Notes: generated by a model from the sequence alone, not told the origin. 64,000 bases of DNA from Chloroflexota bacterium (GCA_009391845.1 QWJG01000003.1:3504-67503); one strand, 5' to 3'; positions 1 to 8,484 are shown, counted from the stretch's first letter. Made by a program: numbers and translations.

Positions 1-1550
1 CCGAAGCGACGGGCGATTTCCTCGCGGGCGACGGCGCGGTCGTCCCAGGGGTGCGCGCCGTCCGCGCGCTCGATCGAGCGTTCGTGGCCTTTGCCGGCGA
101 GGAGCAGCAGGTCGCCGGGGCGCGCGATTTCGAGGGCGCGTGCGATTGCGTCGCGGCGGTCGGTGACGCGCTCGAAGGCGCAGCCGCTGGTTGCGCCCTC
201 GGAAGCGCCTTCGGATGCACCGGCGGCGATCAGTGCCTGCGCGATCTCCTCGATGATCTGCTCGGAGGGTTCGGAGCGCGGGTCCTCCTCGGTGAGGACG
301 ACGTAGTCGGCGAGTTCGGCGGCGACCGCGCCGAGGCCGGTGCGGCGATCACGGGAACGCTCGCCGGCGCAGCCGAAGAGCACGACCAGGCGGCCGTCGA
401 CGACGTCGCGGAGGGTGCCGAGGACGCGGCGCATCGCCTCGGGGGTGTGGGCGTAGTCGACGATGACGTCGAAGGGGGCGCCGGTGATGCGCTCCATGCG
501 CCCGGGGACGCCGGGGCAGGCGGCGACGCCGGCGGCGACCTGCTCGATTTCGAGGTTGAGCGCGGCAGCGGCGGTGATCGCGGCGGCGGCATTCGAGACG
601 TTGAACTCGCCCGGCAGGCGGACGCTCGCCTCGATGTCGTCGTCACCGGCGGTGAGCGAGAACGTCGATCCGTCGGACCAGGCCATGACGTCGGCGATGC
701 GGACGTCGGCGTCCTCGTTGTCGACGCCGTAGGTGACGACGCGGGCCTTCGTGCGCGCGGCGAAGTATTGCCAGTTGGGGTCATCGCGATTGAGGACGGC
801 GGTGCGCTGGGGCGCGCCGTGGGGCTGATCGTTGAGCATCTCGAAGAGGGCGCCCTTGGCCTTGCGGTAGGACTCGAAGGTGCCGTGGAAATCGAGGTGG
901 TCGGGTGTGACGTTGGTGAGCACCCCGACGTCGAAGTAGCAGTGATCGAGGCGGTGGAGCGCGAGGCCGTGCGAGGTGGCCTCGACGACGGCGTGGGTGC
1001 AGCCGGCGGCGACCATGTCGCCGAGGAGGCGCTGGACGACGGGCGCCTCCTGCGTGGTGAGGCGGGCCTCGATCGGGACGACCTCGCCGCGGATGCGCGA
1101 CTCGATGGTGGAGAGCAGGCCGGCGGCGAGGCCGGCGGCTTCGAGGGCGGCGAGCGTGAGGAAGGCGGTGGTCGACTTGCCGTCGGTGCCGGTGATGCCG
1201 ACGACGGTGAGGGCGCGGCCCGGGTAGCCCTCGTGGGCGGCGGCGATCGCGGCGAGTGCGACGCGCGGGCTGGGGACGCCGACGACGGGGACACCGAGGT
1301 TGCGCAGGCCCTCGGCGCGGTCCGTCGCGGCGACGAGGGCGACGGCGCCCGCCTCGACGGCGCGCGCGGCGAAGTCGTGACCGTCGGCGCGCTCGCCGGG
1401 GATGCAGACGAACAGGTCGCCTGCCTCGACAGCGCGCGAGTCGAGTTGGACGCGACGGATGGCGGGGAGCGACGAGCGATCGACGTCCTCGGGGAGGGCG
1501 TCGCGCCAGTCGCCGCGCGGCGTCGAGGTGCCGTTCGGATCGTTGGTCAT
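1..1550 (-). CDS. murE: UDP-N-acetylmuramyl-tripeptide synthetase MurE (3' end cut by window edge)
   Basis: Cytoplasmic Mur ligase that adds the third residue to UDP-MurNAc-L-Ala-D-Glu in peptidoglycan synthesis. Translation from the ATG at 1550 gives 516 codons with no stop before the window edge, so only the extreme C-terminus is missing. The ATP loop reads GTDGKSTT (residues ~121-128), where the family usually has GTNGKTT. The central domain shows NVTPDHLDFHGTFE and the C-terminal domain VDYAHTPEAM. The substrate-selecting region reads EDPRSEP, whereas meso-DAP enzymes usually carry DNPR, so the third amino acid (DAP, lysine or ornithine) cannot be assigned. A TACCAT hexamer lies 6 bases before the ATG and no Shine-Dalgarno is visible, suggesting a leaderless mRNA. 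It is divergent from the PPOX gene. Confidence 0.93.
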   Translation of the reverse strand, partial: MTNDPNGTSTPRGDWRDALPEDVDRSSLPAIRRVQLDSRAVEAGDLFVCIPGERADGHDFAARAVEAGAVALVAATDRAEGLRNLGVPVVGVPSPRVALAAIAAAHEGYPGRALTVVGITGTDGKSTTAFLTLAALEAAGLAAGLLSTIESRIRGEVVPIEARLTTQEAPVVQRLLGDMVAAGCTHAVVEATSHGLALHRLDHCYFDVGVLTNVTPDHLDFHGTFESYRKAKGALFEMLNDQPHGAPQRTAVLNRDDPNWQYFAARTKARVVTYGVDNEDADVRIADVMAWSDGSTFSLTAGDDDIEASVRLPGEFNVSNAAAAITAAAALNLEIEQVAAGVAACPGVPGRMERITGAPFDVIVDYAHTPEAMRRVLGTLRDVVDGRLVVLFGCAGERSRDRRTGLGAVAAELADYVVLTEEDPRSEPSEQIIEEIAQALIAAGASEGASEGATSGCAFERVTDRRDAIARALEIARPGDLLLLAGKGHERSIERADGAHPWDDRAVAREEIARRF

Positions 1551-1556
1551 CGAGTG

Positions 1557-1562
1557 ATGGTA
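1557..1562 (-). promoter_or_regulatory. Candidate -10 element (TACCAT) of murE, leaderless type
   Basis: On the minus strand TACCAT is followed by six bases and then the murE ATG, so transcription would begin at or next to the start codon. The same spacing recurs before polA, hisS, prfA and others in this window. No convincing -35 is seen. Confidence 0.45.
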
Positions 1563-1592
1563 CGTGCGGGATGCACCGTGGCGGAGGCGCTG

Positions 1593-1598
1593 TAGAAT
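1593..1598 (+). promoter_or_regulatory. Candidate -10 element (TAGAAT) for the PPOX gene
   Basis: TAGAAT lies 38 bases before the ATG at 1637. The implied leader contains a good Shine-Dalgarno (AAGGGAG, about 6 bases before the ATG). The -35 region is not recognisable, so this is a weak call. Confidence 0.3.
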
Positions 1599-1636
1599 CT
1601 ACTGCGCCCCATACCGACCACCTCAAGGGAGTACAG

Positions 1637-2053
1637 ATGATCGAGCTGACCGACGAGATGCGAACGCGGATCGGGAGCGCGCTGGATGATGGCCTACCGG
1701 TCGTGACCAGTAGCGTCGGTCCGGACGGCCAACCAACGATCTCCTTCTACGGCAGCACTCAGGTGTTCAGCGCCGATCAGCTCGCGATCTGGGTGCGGGC
1801 ACGGCCGGGTGGCCTGACGGATCGGATCAAGCAGAACCCGAAGATGGCGTTCCTGTATCGGAACCCGGCTGAGCGGATCGGCTGGCAATTCCACGGCCGC
1901 GCCAAGCTGGTGGAGGACGCGACAATCGCGCAGCAGGTCTACGACAACTCGCCGGAGCGAGAGCGCAACAGCGACCCCGATCGCGAAGGGCACGCGATCC
2001 TGATCGACGTCGACAAGGTCGTCGCCCGTGGCGAAGTGCTGATGGAGCGCTAG
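1637..2053 (+). CDS. Pyridoxamine 5'-phosphate oxidase-fold (PPOX) family protein
   Basis: A 138-residue split-barrel flavin- or F420-binding-like protein. The segment TSSVGPDGQPTISFYG is the usual first beta hairpin, and the segment ending FHGRAKLVED matches the barrel core. The reaction is unknown; relatives bind FMN, F420 or heme and act on small molecules. The ATG at 1637 is chosen over the longer open frame upstream because it is preceded by AAGGGAG and because the upstream part overlaps murE and looks non-coding. Its TAG stop is followed after two bases by the probable start of the GNAT frame, so the two are likely co-transcribed. Confidence 0.8.
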   Translation: MIELTDEMRTRIGSALDDGLPVVTSSVGPDGQPTISFYGSTQVFSADQLAIWVRARPGGLTDRIKQNPKMAFLYRNPAERIGWQFHGRAKLVEDATIAQQVYDNSPERERNSDPDREGHAILIDVDKVVARGEVLMER

Positions 2054-2055
2054 CC

Positions 2056-2733
2056 ATCGAGGCGGCCGAGCTGCTTGCACTGGGGGCGCTGCACGTCGCG
2101 GTACTCGAGGCCGGGCAGGCGACGAGCGCGCACGAAGCGGCGCGGTTCCGGCTCTTCCGGTCCGCGGCCGGCAACACGTGGCGGATGCGCGACGACCTCG
2201 ACAGCGGGCAGGCCGCGGCGCTCGCCGAACTGGCCGCCGCCGAACCGGTGGTGCGTGACTTCGAGGGCGAGCCGCCGGCCCTCGAGGGGTATCGGGAGAT
2301 CGTCGGTGGTGTCTGGGCCGTCACGCGCGAGTACCGCGGACCGGCATTTATCTTTCCCGACGAGCTGCCAGCGGCGCCGCGCGCAGTCCTCGTGGGGCCC
2401 GCCGATCGCGCGCTGTTGCCACCGCACTTCGCGTGGGCGATCGAGGAGTGGGACGACATCCAGCCGGTGGCGGTGGCGCTCGATGGCGGGGTCGCCGTCG
2501 CGATTTGCCATGCGCCAGCGGGGACTGCCGAAGCCGCCGAGGCCGGTGTGTTCACGATCGAGGCGGCGCGCGGCCGGGGCTACGCGGTCGAGGTGGTCGC
2601 CGCCTGGGCCCAGGCGATGCGCGCGGCGGGCCGGTTGCCGATGTACAGCACGCAGTGGGACAACGCGGCGTCGCGTCGCGTGGCGGCGAAGCTGAGGCTG
2701 GAGCTGTACGGCGAGGATTTGAACCTCACCTAG
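2056..2733 (+). CDS. GNAT-like acetyltransferase (start codon non-standard or uncertain)
   Basis: The C-terminal half (about residues 135-225) resembles a GNAT acetyl-CoA domain: an EAARGRGYAVEVV stretch like the acetyl-CoA loop, then WDNAASRRVAAKL as in the last helix. The first ATG is at 2185, but the frame upstream back to 2053 reads as genuine protein (AAELLALGALHVAVLE, then FRLFRSAAGNTWRMRDDL) and fits the N-terminal lobe of Chloroflexota-type relatives as I remember them. No ATG, GTG or TTG occurs in frame before 2185. An ATC at 2056, with GGAG 8 bases upstream and the PPOX stop 2 bases before, is the most plausible initiation point. The conservative alternative is 2185-2733 (182 aa). 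Substrate unknown. Confidence 0.65.
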   Translation: MEAAELLALGALHVAVLEAGQATSAHEAARFRLFRSAAGNTWRMRDDLDSGQAAALAELAAAEPVVRDFEGEPPALEGYREIVGGVWAVTREYRGPAFIFPDELPAAPRAVLVGPADRALLPPHFAWAIEEWDDIQPVAVALDGGVAVAICHAPAGTAEAAEAGVFTIEAARGRGYAVEVVAAWAQAMRAAGRLPMYSTQWDNAASRRVAAKLRLELYGEDLNLT

Positions 2734-2748
2734 TCCCGTCGTCGCGGT

Positions 2749-3624
2749 TTAGATCCAGTGGCCGGGCGCGGCCTGCCAGAAGAACTGCAGCAGGACGCCG
2801 CCGGTGGCTTTGGGGTGGATGAACGCCTCGCGCCACGGCACGCCGTCCGTCTCGCTTTCGCGTTCGCCGAAGGTGCGGACGCCGTGGTGGGCGAGCGCCG
2901 CGACCGCGCGATCCCAGTCGGCGACCTCGACGGTGAGGTGGTGGGCGCCGGGGCCGCGCTGTTCCAGGAAGCGCTGGACGAAGGAGTCTCCGCCGGTGGG
3001 CGAGATTACCTCGACGCGGAGTTGCTTCGTGGGGGCGTCGAGCACGCGGGTGCGGAACTCGCCGCCGCGATCATCGGGCGAGCGCCAGAAGTTCTGGTAG
3101 CCCATCGTCCGCTCGTACCAGTCACCCAGTTCGTCGCGGTCGGCGTGGGCGTGGGCGAGGTGGTTCACGTTGATGATGCCGAGGGTGTGATCGCCGTCGT
3201 CCTCGAAGGGCTCGACGTTGTACCAGCCGGGGCCTTCGAAGAACTGGTAGAGGAAGCCCTGGCCGCCGCCGGTGGGGTGCAGGTAGGTGCTGACGCCCTC
3301 GCCGCCCCAGGGCTCGCCGCCGAGGTCACGGATCGAGGTACGCGCGGCCTCGGTGGATTCGACGCGCATGGCGATGTGGTGCAGGCCGGGACCGCGCGGG
3401 CCGTCGAGGAACCGATGCAGGTAGGAGTCCGCGCCATCGGGCTCGAGGATCTCCCAGCCGAAGCGGGACGAGCCGGGGATGGCGAGCGTGACGGCGCGGA
3501 AGCCCTTGTCGCGGTACTCGCCCTGCGCCGGGCGCAATCCGAGGACGCGGGTGAGGAATTCGGCCTGCGCGTCGGCGTCCGGGACGGCCTGGGCAATGTG
3601 GTCAATGTTCAGGAACTCGATCAT
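2749..3624 (-). CDS. VOC-superfamily protein with two glyoxalase-like domains
   Basis: A 291-residue protein made of two vicinal-oxygen-chelate domains: about residues 4-130 (starts FLNIDHIAQAVPD, contains HHIAMRV and FLYQFFE) and about 150-285 (starts NVNHLAHAHAD, contains HHLTVEV and LLQFFW). The His and Glu residues of a metal site are recognisable in both. The family includes methylmalonyl-CoA epimerases, glyoxalases and ring-cleavage dioxygenases; the substrate cannot be assigned. It is the last gene of a likely ROK kinase-methyltransferase-VOC unit, 38 bases after the methyltransferase stop. Confidence 0.75.
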   Translation of the reverse strand: MIEFLNIDHIAQAVPDADAQAEFLTRVLGLRPAQGEYRDKGFRAVTLAIPGSSRFGWEILEPDGADSYLHRFLDGPRGPGLHHIAMRVESTEAARTSIRDLGGEPWGGEGVSTYLHPTGGGQGFLYQFFEGPGWYNVEPFEDDGDHTLGIINVNHLAHAHADRDELGDWYERTMGYQNFWRSPDDRGGEFRTRVLDAPTKQLRVEVISPTGGDSFVQRFLEQRGPGAHHLTVEVADWDRAVAALAHHGVRTFGERESETDGVPWREAFIHPKATGGVLLQFFWQAAPGHWI

Positions 3625-3662
3625 CGAGGTGGGTGTCTTTCCGTTGCGTGTGTGGAGGCAGG

Positions 3663-4244
3663 CTACAGGCGGATCGAGATCTCCTCGCCGTTGCCGATCG
3701 GCACGGTGACGGTCGCGAGACGCTCGTCCGCGCGCACGGCGGCGAGGAAGGCGGCGACCTCGGTGGGGTGCGAGGTGACGTTGTCGGTGACGAGGAGGCC
3801 GCCGGGTCGGAGGCGTTCGACGATCAGCGGGAGGTAGTCGAGGTAGCTCGCGCGGTCGGCGTCGAGGAAGACGAGGTCGAAGGCGCCCTCGAGGGTCGGC
3901 AGGGAGTTCCGGGCGTCGCCCTCGATGATCTCGACCGCGGCGCGGAGGTTGGATTCGCGGAGCTGGGCGTCGGCCATCTCGATCTTGTCGGCGCTGCGTT
4001 CGAGGGTGGTGACGCGGCCGCCCTGTTCGGCGACGGCGTCGGCGAGCCAGATCGTGGAATAGCCGTTCGAGGTGCCGATCTCGAGGACGCGCTGCGCATT
4101 GAGCGAGCGGGCGAGGATCCAGAGGAGCCGACCGGTGTCCGGCATGATGTTGAGCATCCGCCTCGAGTGCTCAGACTCGATGGCGTCATGGGCGCGTCCG
4201 AGGACGCTGAGCTGGTCGAGCTGGATCAGGAGCGCGGTATTCAC
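3663..4244 (-). CDS. SAM-dependent O-methyltransferase (class I)
   Basis: A 193-residue Rossmann methyltransferase of the catechol/caffeoyl-CoA O-methyltransferase type. It shows the SAM motif VLEIGTSNGYSTIWLA (about residues 53-68), the acidic residue TTLERS, and DLVFLDADRASY, which carries the usual metal-binding Asp region. The GTG start at 4244 overlaps the TGA of the ROK kinase gene (GTGA), indicating translational coupling. The acceptor substrate is not predictable. An ATG-based start would remove part of the first helix. Confidence 0.82.
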   Translation of the reverse strand: MNTALLIQLDQLSVLGRAHDAIESEHSRRMLNIMPDTGRLLWILARSLNAQRVLEIGTSNGYSTIWLADAVAEQGGRVTTLERSADKIEMADAQLRESNLRAAVEIIEGDARNSLPTLEGAFDLVFLDADRASYLDYLPLIVERLRPGGLLVTDNVTSHPTEVAAFLAAVRADERLATVTVPIGNGEEISIRL

Positions 4245-5167
4245 GGGCGGGGCAGGCCTTGCTCGTGCTCATCGGGGCGCCAAAGCCAGGCGGCGCCGCG
4301 GACGCCGCTGGAGTCGCCGTGCACAGCCTGGACGATCGGCGTGGTGACGACGTCGGAGAAGACGTGTTCCGCGAGGGCTGGCGGGACCAGCTCGTAGAGC
4401 GCGGCGATGTTGGAGACGCCGCCGCCGAGGACGATGGCGTCCGGATCGAGGACGTTGATCACGGTGGCGAGGGCGCGCGCGAGTCGTGCGGCGTGCAGCT
4501 CGATCGTCTCGCGGGCGGCGGGGTCGCCGGCGGCGGCACGTTGCGCGATCTCGTCTGCGGGGAGCTCCTCGGAGGTGCGGCGCTGGTGATCGAGGGTGAT
4601 CGCCGGCCCGGAGAGGAACGCCTCGATGCAGGAGGTGCGGCCGCAGTAGCAGGGGCGGTCGGGCCACTCTTCGAGGAGGAGGCCCGGCATCGGGTTATGT
4701 CCCCACTCCCCCGCGATCGCGTGTGCGCCGGTGAGCGGGCGACCGTCGATGACGATGCCCCCACCGACGCCGGTGCCGAGGATCACGCCGAAGACCACGC
4801 GCGCTCCGGCGGCGGCGCCATCGACGGCCTCGGACAGCGCGAAGCAGTTCGCATCGTTGGCGACGCGGACGGTGCGATCGAGGGCGGCCGAGAGATCGCG
4901 ATCGAAGGGTTTGCCGATCAGCCAGGTGGAGTTGGCGTTCTTGACGAGGCCGGTGGCCGGCGAGATGGCGCCGGGGATGCCAACACCGACGGTGGCGCGG
5001 GTATCGTAGTCGGCCTCGATCTGGCGGACGAGGGTGGCGACGGCCTCGACAGTGGCCTGATAGCTGTCGCGCGGCGTCGGCTCACGGCGGCGGAGCAGGA
5101 TCTCGCCGCCGTCATCGAGGGCGGCCGCCTCGATCTTGGTGCCGCCCAGGTCGACGCCGATGCGCAC
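4241..5167 (-). CDS. ROK-family sugar kinase (glucokinase-like)
   Basis: A 308-residue ATP-dependent sugar kinase. It shows the phosphate-1 loop GVDLGGTKIEAA at the N-terminus, LGTGVGGGIVIDG in the middle, and the ROK zinc motif GHNP...CYCGRTSCIEAF (about residues 160-190). The catalytic Asp sits in VANDANCFALSEA. The likely reaction is phosphorylation of glucose or an amino sugar such as ManNAc or GlcNAc. The GTG at 5167 is chosen because AGGAG lies 7 bases upstream and the protein then begins right at the ATP loop; a longer frame to 5236 adds residues without family resemblance. Confidence 0.88.
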   Translation of the reverse strand: MRIGVDLGGTKIEAAALDDGGEILLRRREPTPRDSYQATVEAVATLVRQIEADYDTRATVGVGIPGAISPATGLVKNANSTWLIGKPFDRDLSAALDRTVRVANDANCFALSEAVDGAAAGARVVFGVILGTGVGGGIVIDGRPLTGAHAIAGEWGHNPMPGLLLEEWPDRPCYCGRTSCIEAFLSGPAITLDHQRRTSEELPADEIAQRAAAGDPAARETIELHAARLARALATVINVLDPDAIVLGGGVSNIAALYELVPPALAEHVFSDVVTTPIVQAVHGDSSGVRGAAWLWRPDEHEQGLPRP

Positions 5168-5234
5168 GCGCTTGCTCCTCGGATGGTTCGGTCGGGGTGC
5201 CCAGCGTAGCGAGGGTGTGCAACCCCGGAATAGC

Positions 5235-5262
5235 ACACAGCCCCGGTTTCCCGGGGCTGTGT
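5235..5262 (-). terminator. Hairpin at the 3' end of RNase P RNA
   Basis: A perfect 12-bp stem (5235-5246 with 5251-5262) closed by a GAAA tetraloop on the minus strand, a few bases after the end of rnpB. There is no long T-run, so it may act as a 3' processing or stability element as well as a terminator. Confidence 0.6.
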
Positions 5263-5267
5263 GTCGC

Positions 5268-5646
5268 GGTCAGGCGACCTGTAAGCCGAATTTTGTACCG
5301 CGTGCCGTTGCGACAGCACGCGGCGATGGCCATCCATCTACGGCGGCGGTTACCCGACGCCTTGTGCGACCTACCCGGGAGCGGAGCCGGACACCCCTCA
5401 TGCTCCCCTATTTGGTCTTGCTCCAGGTGGGGTTTGCCTTGCACGCCCTGTTACCAGGACGCCGGTGCGCTCTTACCGCACCATTTCACCCTTACCGGCG
5501 CCCGAAGGCACTGGCGGTATCTTTTCTGTGGCACTTTCCGTCGGCTCACGCCGCCCGGCCGTTAGCCGGCACCCCGTCCGGTGGAGTTCGGACTTTCCTC
5601 CCGTGCACCGCAAGCGGTACACCGGCGGCCATCCGGTCTCCTGACC
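5268..5646 (-). ncRNA. rnpB: RNase P RNA, bacterial type A
   Basis: Catalytic RNA of RNase P, which removes tRNA 5' leaders. On the minus strand the 5' side contains the P4 landmark GAGGAAAGTCC, the middle has GGTAAGGGTGAAA, and the 3' side ends with ACAAAATTCGGCTTACAGG, all conserved in bacterial RNase P RNA. The P1 stem pairs GGTCAGG (near 5646) with CCTGACC (5268-5274), which sets the ends and a length near 380 nt. A TACGAT -10 element lies just upstream and a strong hairpin just downstream. A 300-aa open frame covering this segment on the plus strand is spurious. Confidence 0.95.
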
Positions 5647-5651
5647 AGCCG

Positions 5652-5657
5652 ATCGTA
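5652..5657 (-). promoter_or_regulatory. Candidate -10 element (TACGAT) of rnpB
   Basis: TACGAT on the minus strand is followed 6-7 bases later by the first P1 base of RNase P RNA, where the transcript should start. The -35 is weak. Confidence 0.5.
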
Positions 5658-5760
5658 CGCTGGCGCGCGCCGTGCGGCGATGGATTTCGCGACGGGTTTT
5701 CGAGAGCTCTCAACTCGTCGGTCGCTACGAGCTATCGCACGAGCCCTCGTAACGAGTTCT

Positions 5761-6816
5761 TCAGCTCTGGGGCATCACCAAAAGATCGTCCGGCGGTAGC
5801 TCGATCACCCAGCGGTTCCGTGACGGCACGTCCAGCACCTCGTAGGGGCGGGCGGCTACCTCGACCTCGATGCGCGGGCCGACGCCGTCCGGTTCAAAGC
5901 GGAGCGTGTGGGTGTTGCCGAAGGCGAGGTCCTCGACGAGGCGGCCGACGAAGCAGTTGGGCGGCGGCGGCTCGTCCGGATCGAAGCGGCGGAGATTGCA
6001 GCGCTCGGAGCGGATCCCGAGGTCGACCGGGCCGCTGAGGCCGTTCGCCGGGAGCCGCAACTCGAGGCCCTCGACGGTGACGCGGTCACCGCTGGCGGTG
6101 GCGGCGAAGAGGTTGCGGACGCCGGTGAGTTCGGCGACGCGGCGCGCGCCGGGGCGGCGGAAGACCTCGTCGCGCGGGGCGAGCTGGAGGATGCGGCCGT
6201 CATCGATGACGGCGACGGAGTCGGCGAGCAGGTGGGCCTCGCGGAGATCGTGCGTAACAAAGACGACGGGGACCGCGAACTCACGCTGGAGGCGCTTCAG
6301 CTCCGTGCGGAGATCGGCGCGGAGCGCGTCGTCCAGCGCCGAGAACGGTTCGTCGAGGAGGAGCACGTCGACCGGCCGGACGAGCGCCCGCGCGAGCGCG
6401 ACCCGTTGCTGCTGCCCGCCGGAGAGTTCGTGCGGGCGGCGGTTGTCGAGGCCGCCGAGGTGGAGCGCATCGCGCAGACGCCCCCAGCGTGCGCGGGCCT
6501 CGGTGCTGCCTTCGACACCGATCAGCACGTTGCGCTCGACCGAGAGGTGGGGGAAGAGCGCGACCTCCTGGACGACGTAGCCGGTGCGCCGCTGCTGCGG
6601 TGGTTGGTCGATGCCGGCGGCGCTGTCGAAGACGGTGCGGCCGCCGATCTCGATCGTGCCGCTGTCGGGGCGAGCGAGGCCGGCGATAGAGCGGAGCGCC
6701 ATCGTCTTGCCGGCCCCGGAGTGGCCGTAGAGCACGAGCAGCTCGTGCTCGGCAGCGAGGGCGATGTCGTAGGCGAAGTCGCCAGCGCAGCCCTGGAAGC
6801 TCGCGTGGAGCGTCAC
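5761..6816 (-). CDS. modC: Molybdate ABC transporter ATP-binding protein ModC
   Basis: A 351-residue ATPase that powers molybdate or tungstate import. ABC domain about residues 1-235: Walker A GHSGAGKT, Q-loop GYVVQEVALFPHL, signature LSGGQQQR, Walker B LLLDEPFSALD and H-loop VTHD. The C-terminal part (about 240-350) is a TOBE-like regulatory region. The ATG at 6816 overlaps the TGA of modB. It is the last gene of modABC. The order modA-modB-modC and the periplasmic protein type support molybdate over sulfate. Confidence 0.9.
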   Translation of the reverse strand: MTLHASFQGCAGDFAYDIALAAEHELLVLYGHSGAGKTMALRSIAGLARPDSGTIEIGGRTVFDSAAGIDQPPQQRRTGYVVQEVALFPHLSVERNVLIGVEGSTEARARWGRLRDALHLGGLDNRRPHELSGGQQQRVALARALVRPVDVLLLDEPFSALDDALRADLRTELKRLQREFAVPVVFVTHDLREAHLLADSVAVIDDGRILQLAPRDEVFRRPGARRVAELTGVRNLFAATASGDRVTVEGLELRLPANGLSGPVDLGIRSERCNLRRFDPDEPPPPNCFVGRLVEDLAFGNTHTLRFEPDGVGPRIEVEVAARPYEVLDVPSRNRWVIELPPDDLLVMPQS

Positions 6817-7610
6817 CGGTATGCCCCGCCCGGGGTGGAAAGGCGGTGCAACAGGACCATCAGCACGAGCGCGAAGCCGACGAGGATGACGGCGATCGAG
6901 ACGGCGCCGGCGAGGCCGGCGTTCGATTCAAAGGCCGAGAGGATCGCCAGCGGCATCGTCTGGGTGCGGCCCGGGAGGGAGCCGGCGAAGAGCAGCGTTG
7001 CGCCGAGTTCGCCGAGGGCGCGCGCCCAGCAGAGGACGGCGCCGCCGGCGAGCGCCGGCCAGACCAGCGGCAGCGTGACGCTGCGGAAGGTGCGCCAACG
7101 GGAGAGGCCGAGGGTGTACGCGACGCCCTCGAAGCGGGGATCCATGGCGGAGAAGCCGGCGTAGGCGGCGCGCACGTAGTAGGGCGCGGCGACGAAGAGT
7201 TGGGCGAGCACGACGGCCGCGGTGGTGAAGGAGAGCGTGACGCCGGCCTCGGCGAGCGGATCGCCGAGGTAACCGCGGCGTCCGAAGACGGTGAGCAGCG
7301 CGATGCCGGAGACGACCGGCGGGAGCACGAGCGGCAAATCGAGCAGCGTGGCGGTGAGCCGCGCCCAACCTGCCTCGGAGGCGGCGAGCAGGTAGGCAAG
7401 CGGCGTGCCGAGCACGACGGCGAGGACCAGCGTGAAGGTGGCGGTGAGGAGGGAAAGCCGGAGCGCGTCCCAGGTGGTGCTGGATCCGAGTTCCGCGGCG
7501 ACGTCGCCGTCCGTGATCGCGAACCAGGCGAGGCCGACTAACGGCAGCAGGAAGAACAGCCCGAAGAGCACGGGTGGGATCACCCACCAGTTGCGGCCGC
7601 GCGCGGTCAC
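6813..7610 (-). CDS. modB: Molybdate ABC transporter permease ModB
   Basis: A 265-residue inner-membrane permease with 5-6 hydrophobic segments. The first is LFGLFFLLPLVGLAWFAI; others include LVLAVVLGTPLAYLLAA and LVLPPVVSGIALLTVFG. The EAA-type loop that docks the ATPase reads YTLGLSRWRTFRSVTLPLVWP, with ARALGELGATLLFAG characteristic of ModB/CysT-type permeases. It overlaps modA and modC by four bases each, so the three subunits are translationally coupled. Confidence 0.9.
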   Translation of the reverse strand: MTARGRNWWVIPPVLFGLFFLLPLVGLAWFAITDGDVAAELGSSTTWDALRLSLLTATFTLVLAVVLGTPLAYLLAASEAGWARLTATLLDLPLVLPPVVSGIALLTVFGRRGYLGDPLAEAGVTLSFTTAAVVLAQLFVAAPYYVRAAYAGFSAMDPRFEGVAYTLGLSRWRTFRSVTLPLVWPALAGGAVLCWARALGELGATLLFAGSLPGRTQTMPLAILSAFESNAGLAGAVSIAVILVGFALVLMVLLHRLSTPGGAYR

Positions 7611-8365
7611 GGGGTCCCCGGCACGGCGAAGCCGGCGGACCGCCAGATCGGGGCGGCGACCGGGCCGGCGATGAAATCGAGGAGCACAGCCGCGTCGGGA
7701 TCGGCGTCGCGGAGCACCGCGCCGACGTACTGGTTGGGCGCGACGGCGACCGGCAGATCGAGGATGGCGAGGTCACTCACCGTGGCGGCGTCCGTGCGGT
7801 AGACGAAAGCGGCGTCGGCCTCGCCGAGATCGACGCGGGAAAGGGCGACGCGGACGTTGGGGTCCTCGGTGACCACGTTGGCGCGGATGGCCGCGGCGAG
7901 CGCTGGATCGAGGGCGGCGAGGAGACGCTGGGTGAGCGCGCCGACGGGCACCTCGGGTGCGCCGATCGCGATCCGGAGCCCGGGCCGTCCGAGGTCAGCG
8001 AAGGTTTCGATGGGGGCGCCGGAGCGGAGCACAACAACGAGGCTGTTGGTCACGAGCGGGCGCTGCGCGCTGACGAGGTCTTGGGTGGTGAGCCGCTCGA
8101 CCTGCTGGGGGTTGGCGGAGAGGAAGAGATCGGCTTCGGCACCAAGCTCGATCTGGGTGGCGAGCGCCTGGGATCCGCCGTACTGCACCTCGAAGGTCAC
8201 GCCGTCGTCCGTTTCGGCGTAGGAGTCGAGGATGGCGGGGAGCACGTCCTGCAGCGAGGAGGCGGCGAAGACGCGGATCGCGGTGTCGTCGCGGCAGCCG
8301 GATCCGAGGATGGCCGTGGCGACGAGGAAGATGAACCCCACGACACGCGGGCGGAGCGTAGGCAT
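7607..8365 (-). CDS. modA: Molybdate-binding lipoprotein ModA
   Basis: A 252-residue extracytoplasmic solute-binding protein. The signal peptide ends in a lipobox LGSGC, with the modified Cys at about residue 24. The mature part begins with IRVFAASSLQDVLPAI, the family hallmark whose Ser residues contact oxyanions, and contains YGGSQALATQIELGAEADLF. First gene of the modABC operon and divergent from yceD with 119 bases between. I could not find a clear ModE operator or molybdenum riboswitch in that gap. Confidence 0.9.
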   Translation of the reverse strand: MPTLRPRVVGFIFLVATAILGSGCRDDTAIRVFAASSLQDVLPAILDSYAETDDGVTFEVQYGGSQALATQIELGAEADLFLSANPQQVERLTTQDLVSAQRPLVTNSLVVVLRSGAPIETFADLGRPGLRIAIGAPEVPVGALTQRLLAALDPALAAAIRANVVTEDPNVRVALSRVDLGEADAAFVYRTDAATVSDLAILDLPVAVAPNQYVGAVLRDADPDAAVLLDFIAGPVAAPIWRSAGFAVPGTP

Positions 8366-8484
8366 CTGCGCGCTGGCCTTCCGAATGCTGGCGAGCCTAG
8401 CATCCTGTACGCCGCCCGGAGCGGGCGCGGCAGCGATCTGGTGCCCGCCTCGCGAGCTACGATGGAGCGCTGCGGAGGTGCCGG

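Noticed and set aside
51..1595. A 514-codon open frame on the plus strand opposite murE
   Set aside because: Composition is Gly/Asp/Glu/Ala/Val low-complexity typical of antisense frames in GC-rich DNA, with no motif; the minus frame is clearly MurE.
5136..6038. A 300-codon plus-strand frame
   Set aside because: It runs antisense over RNase P RNA and the end of modC; the protein is Arg/Pro/Ala filler.
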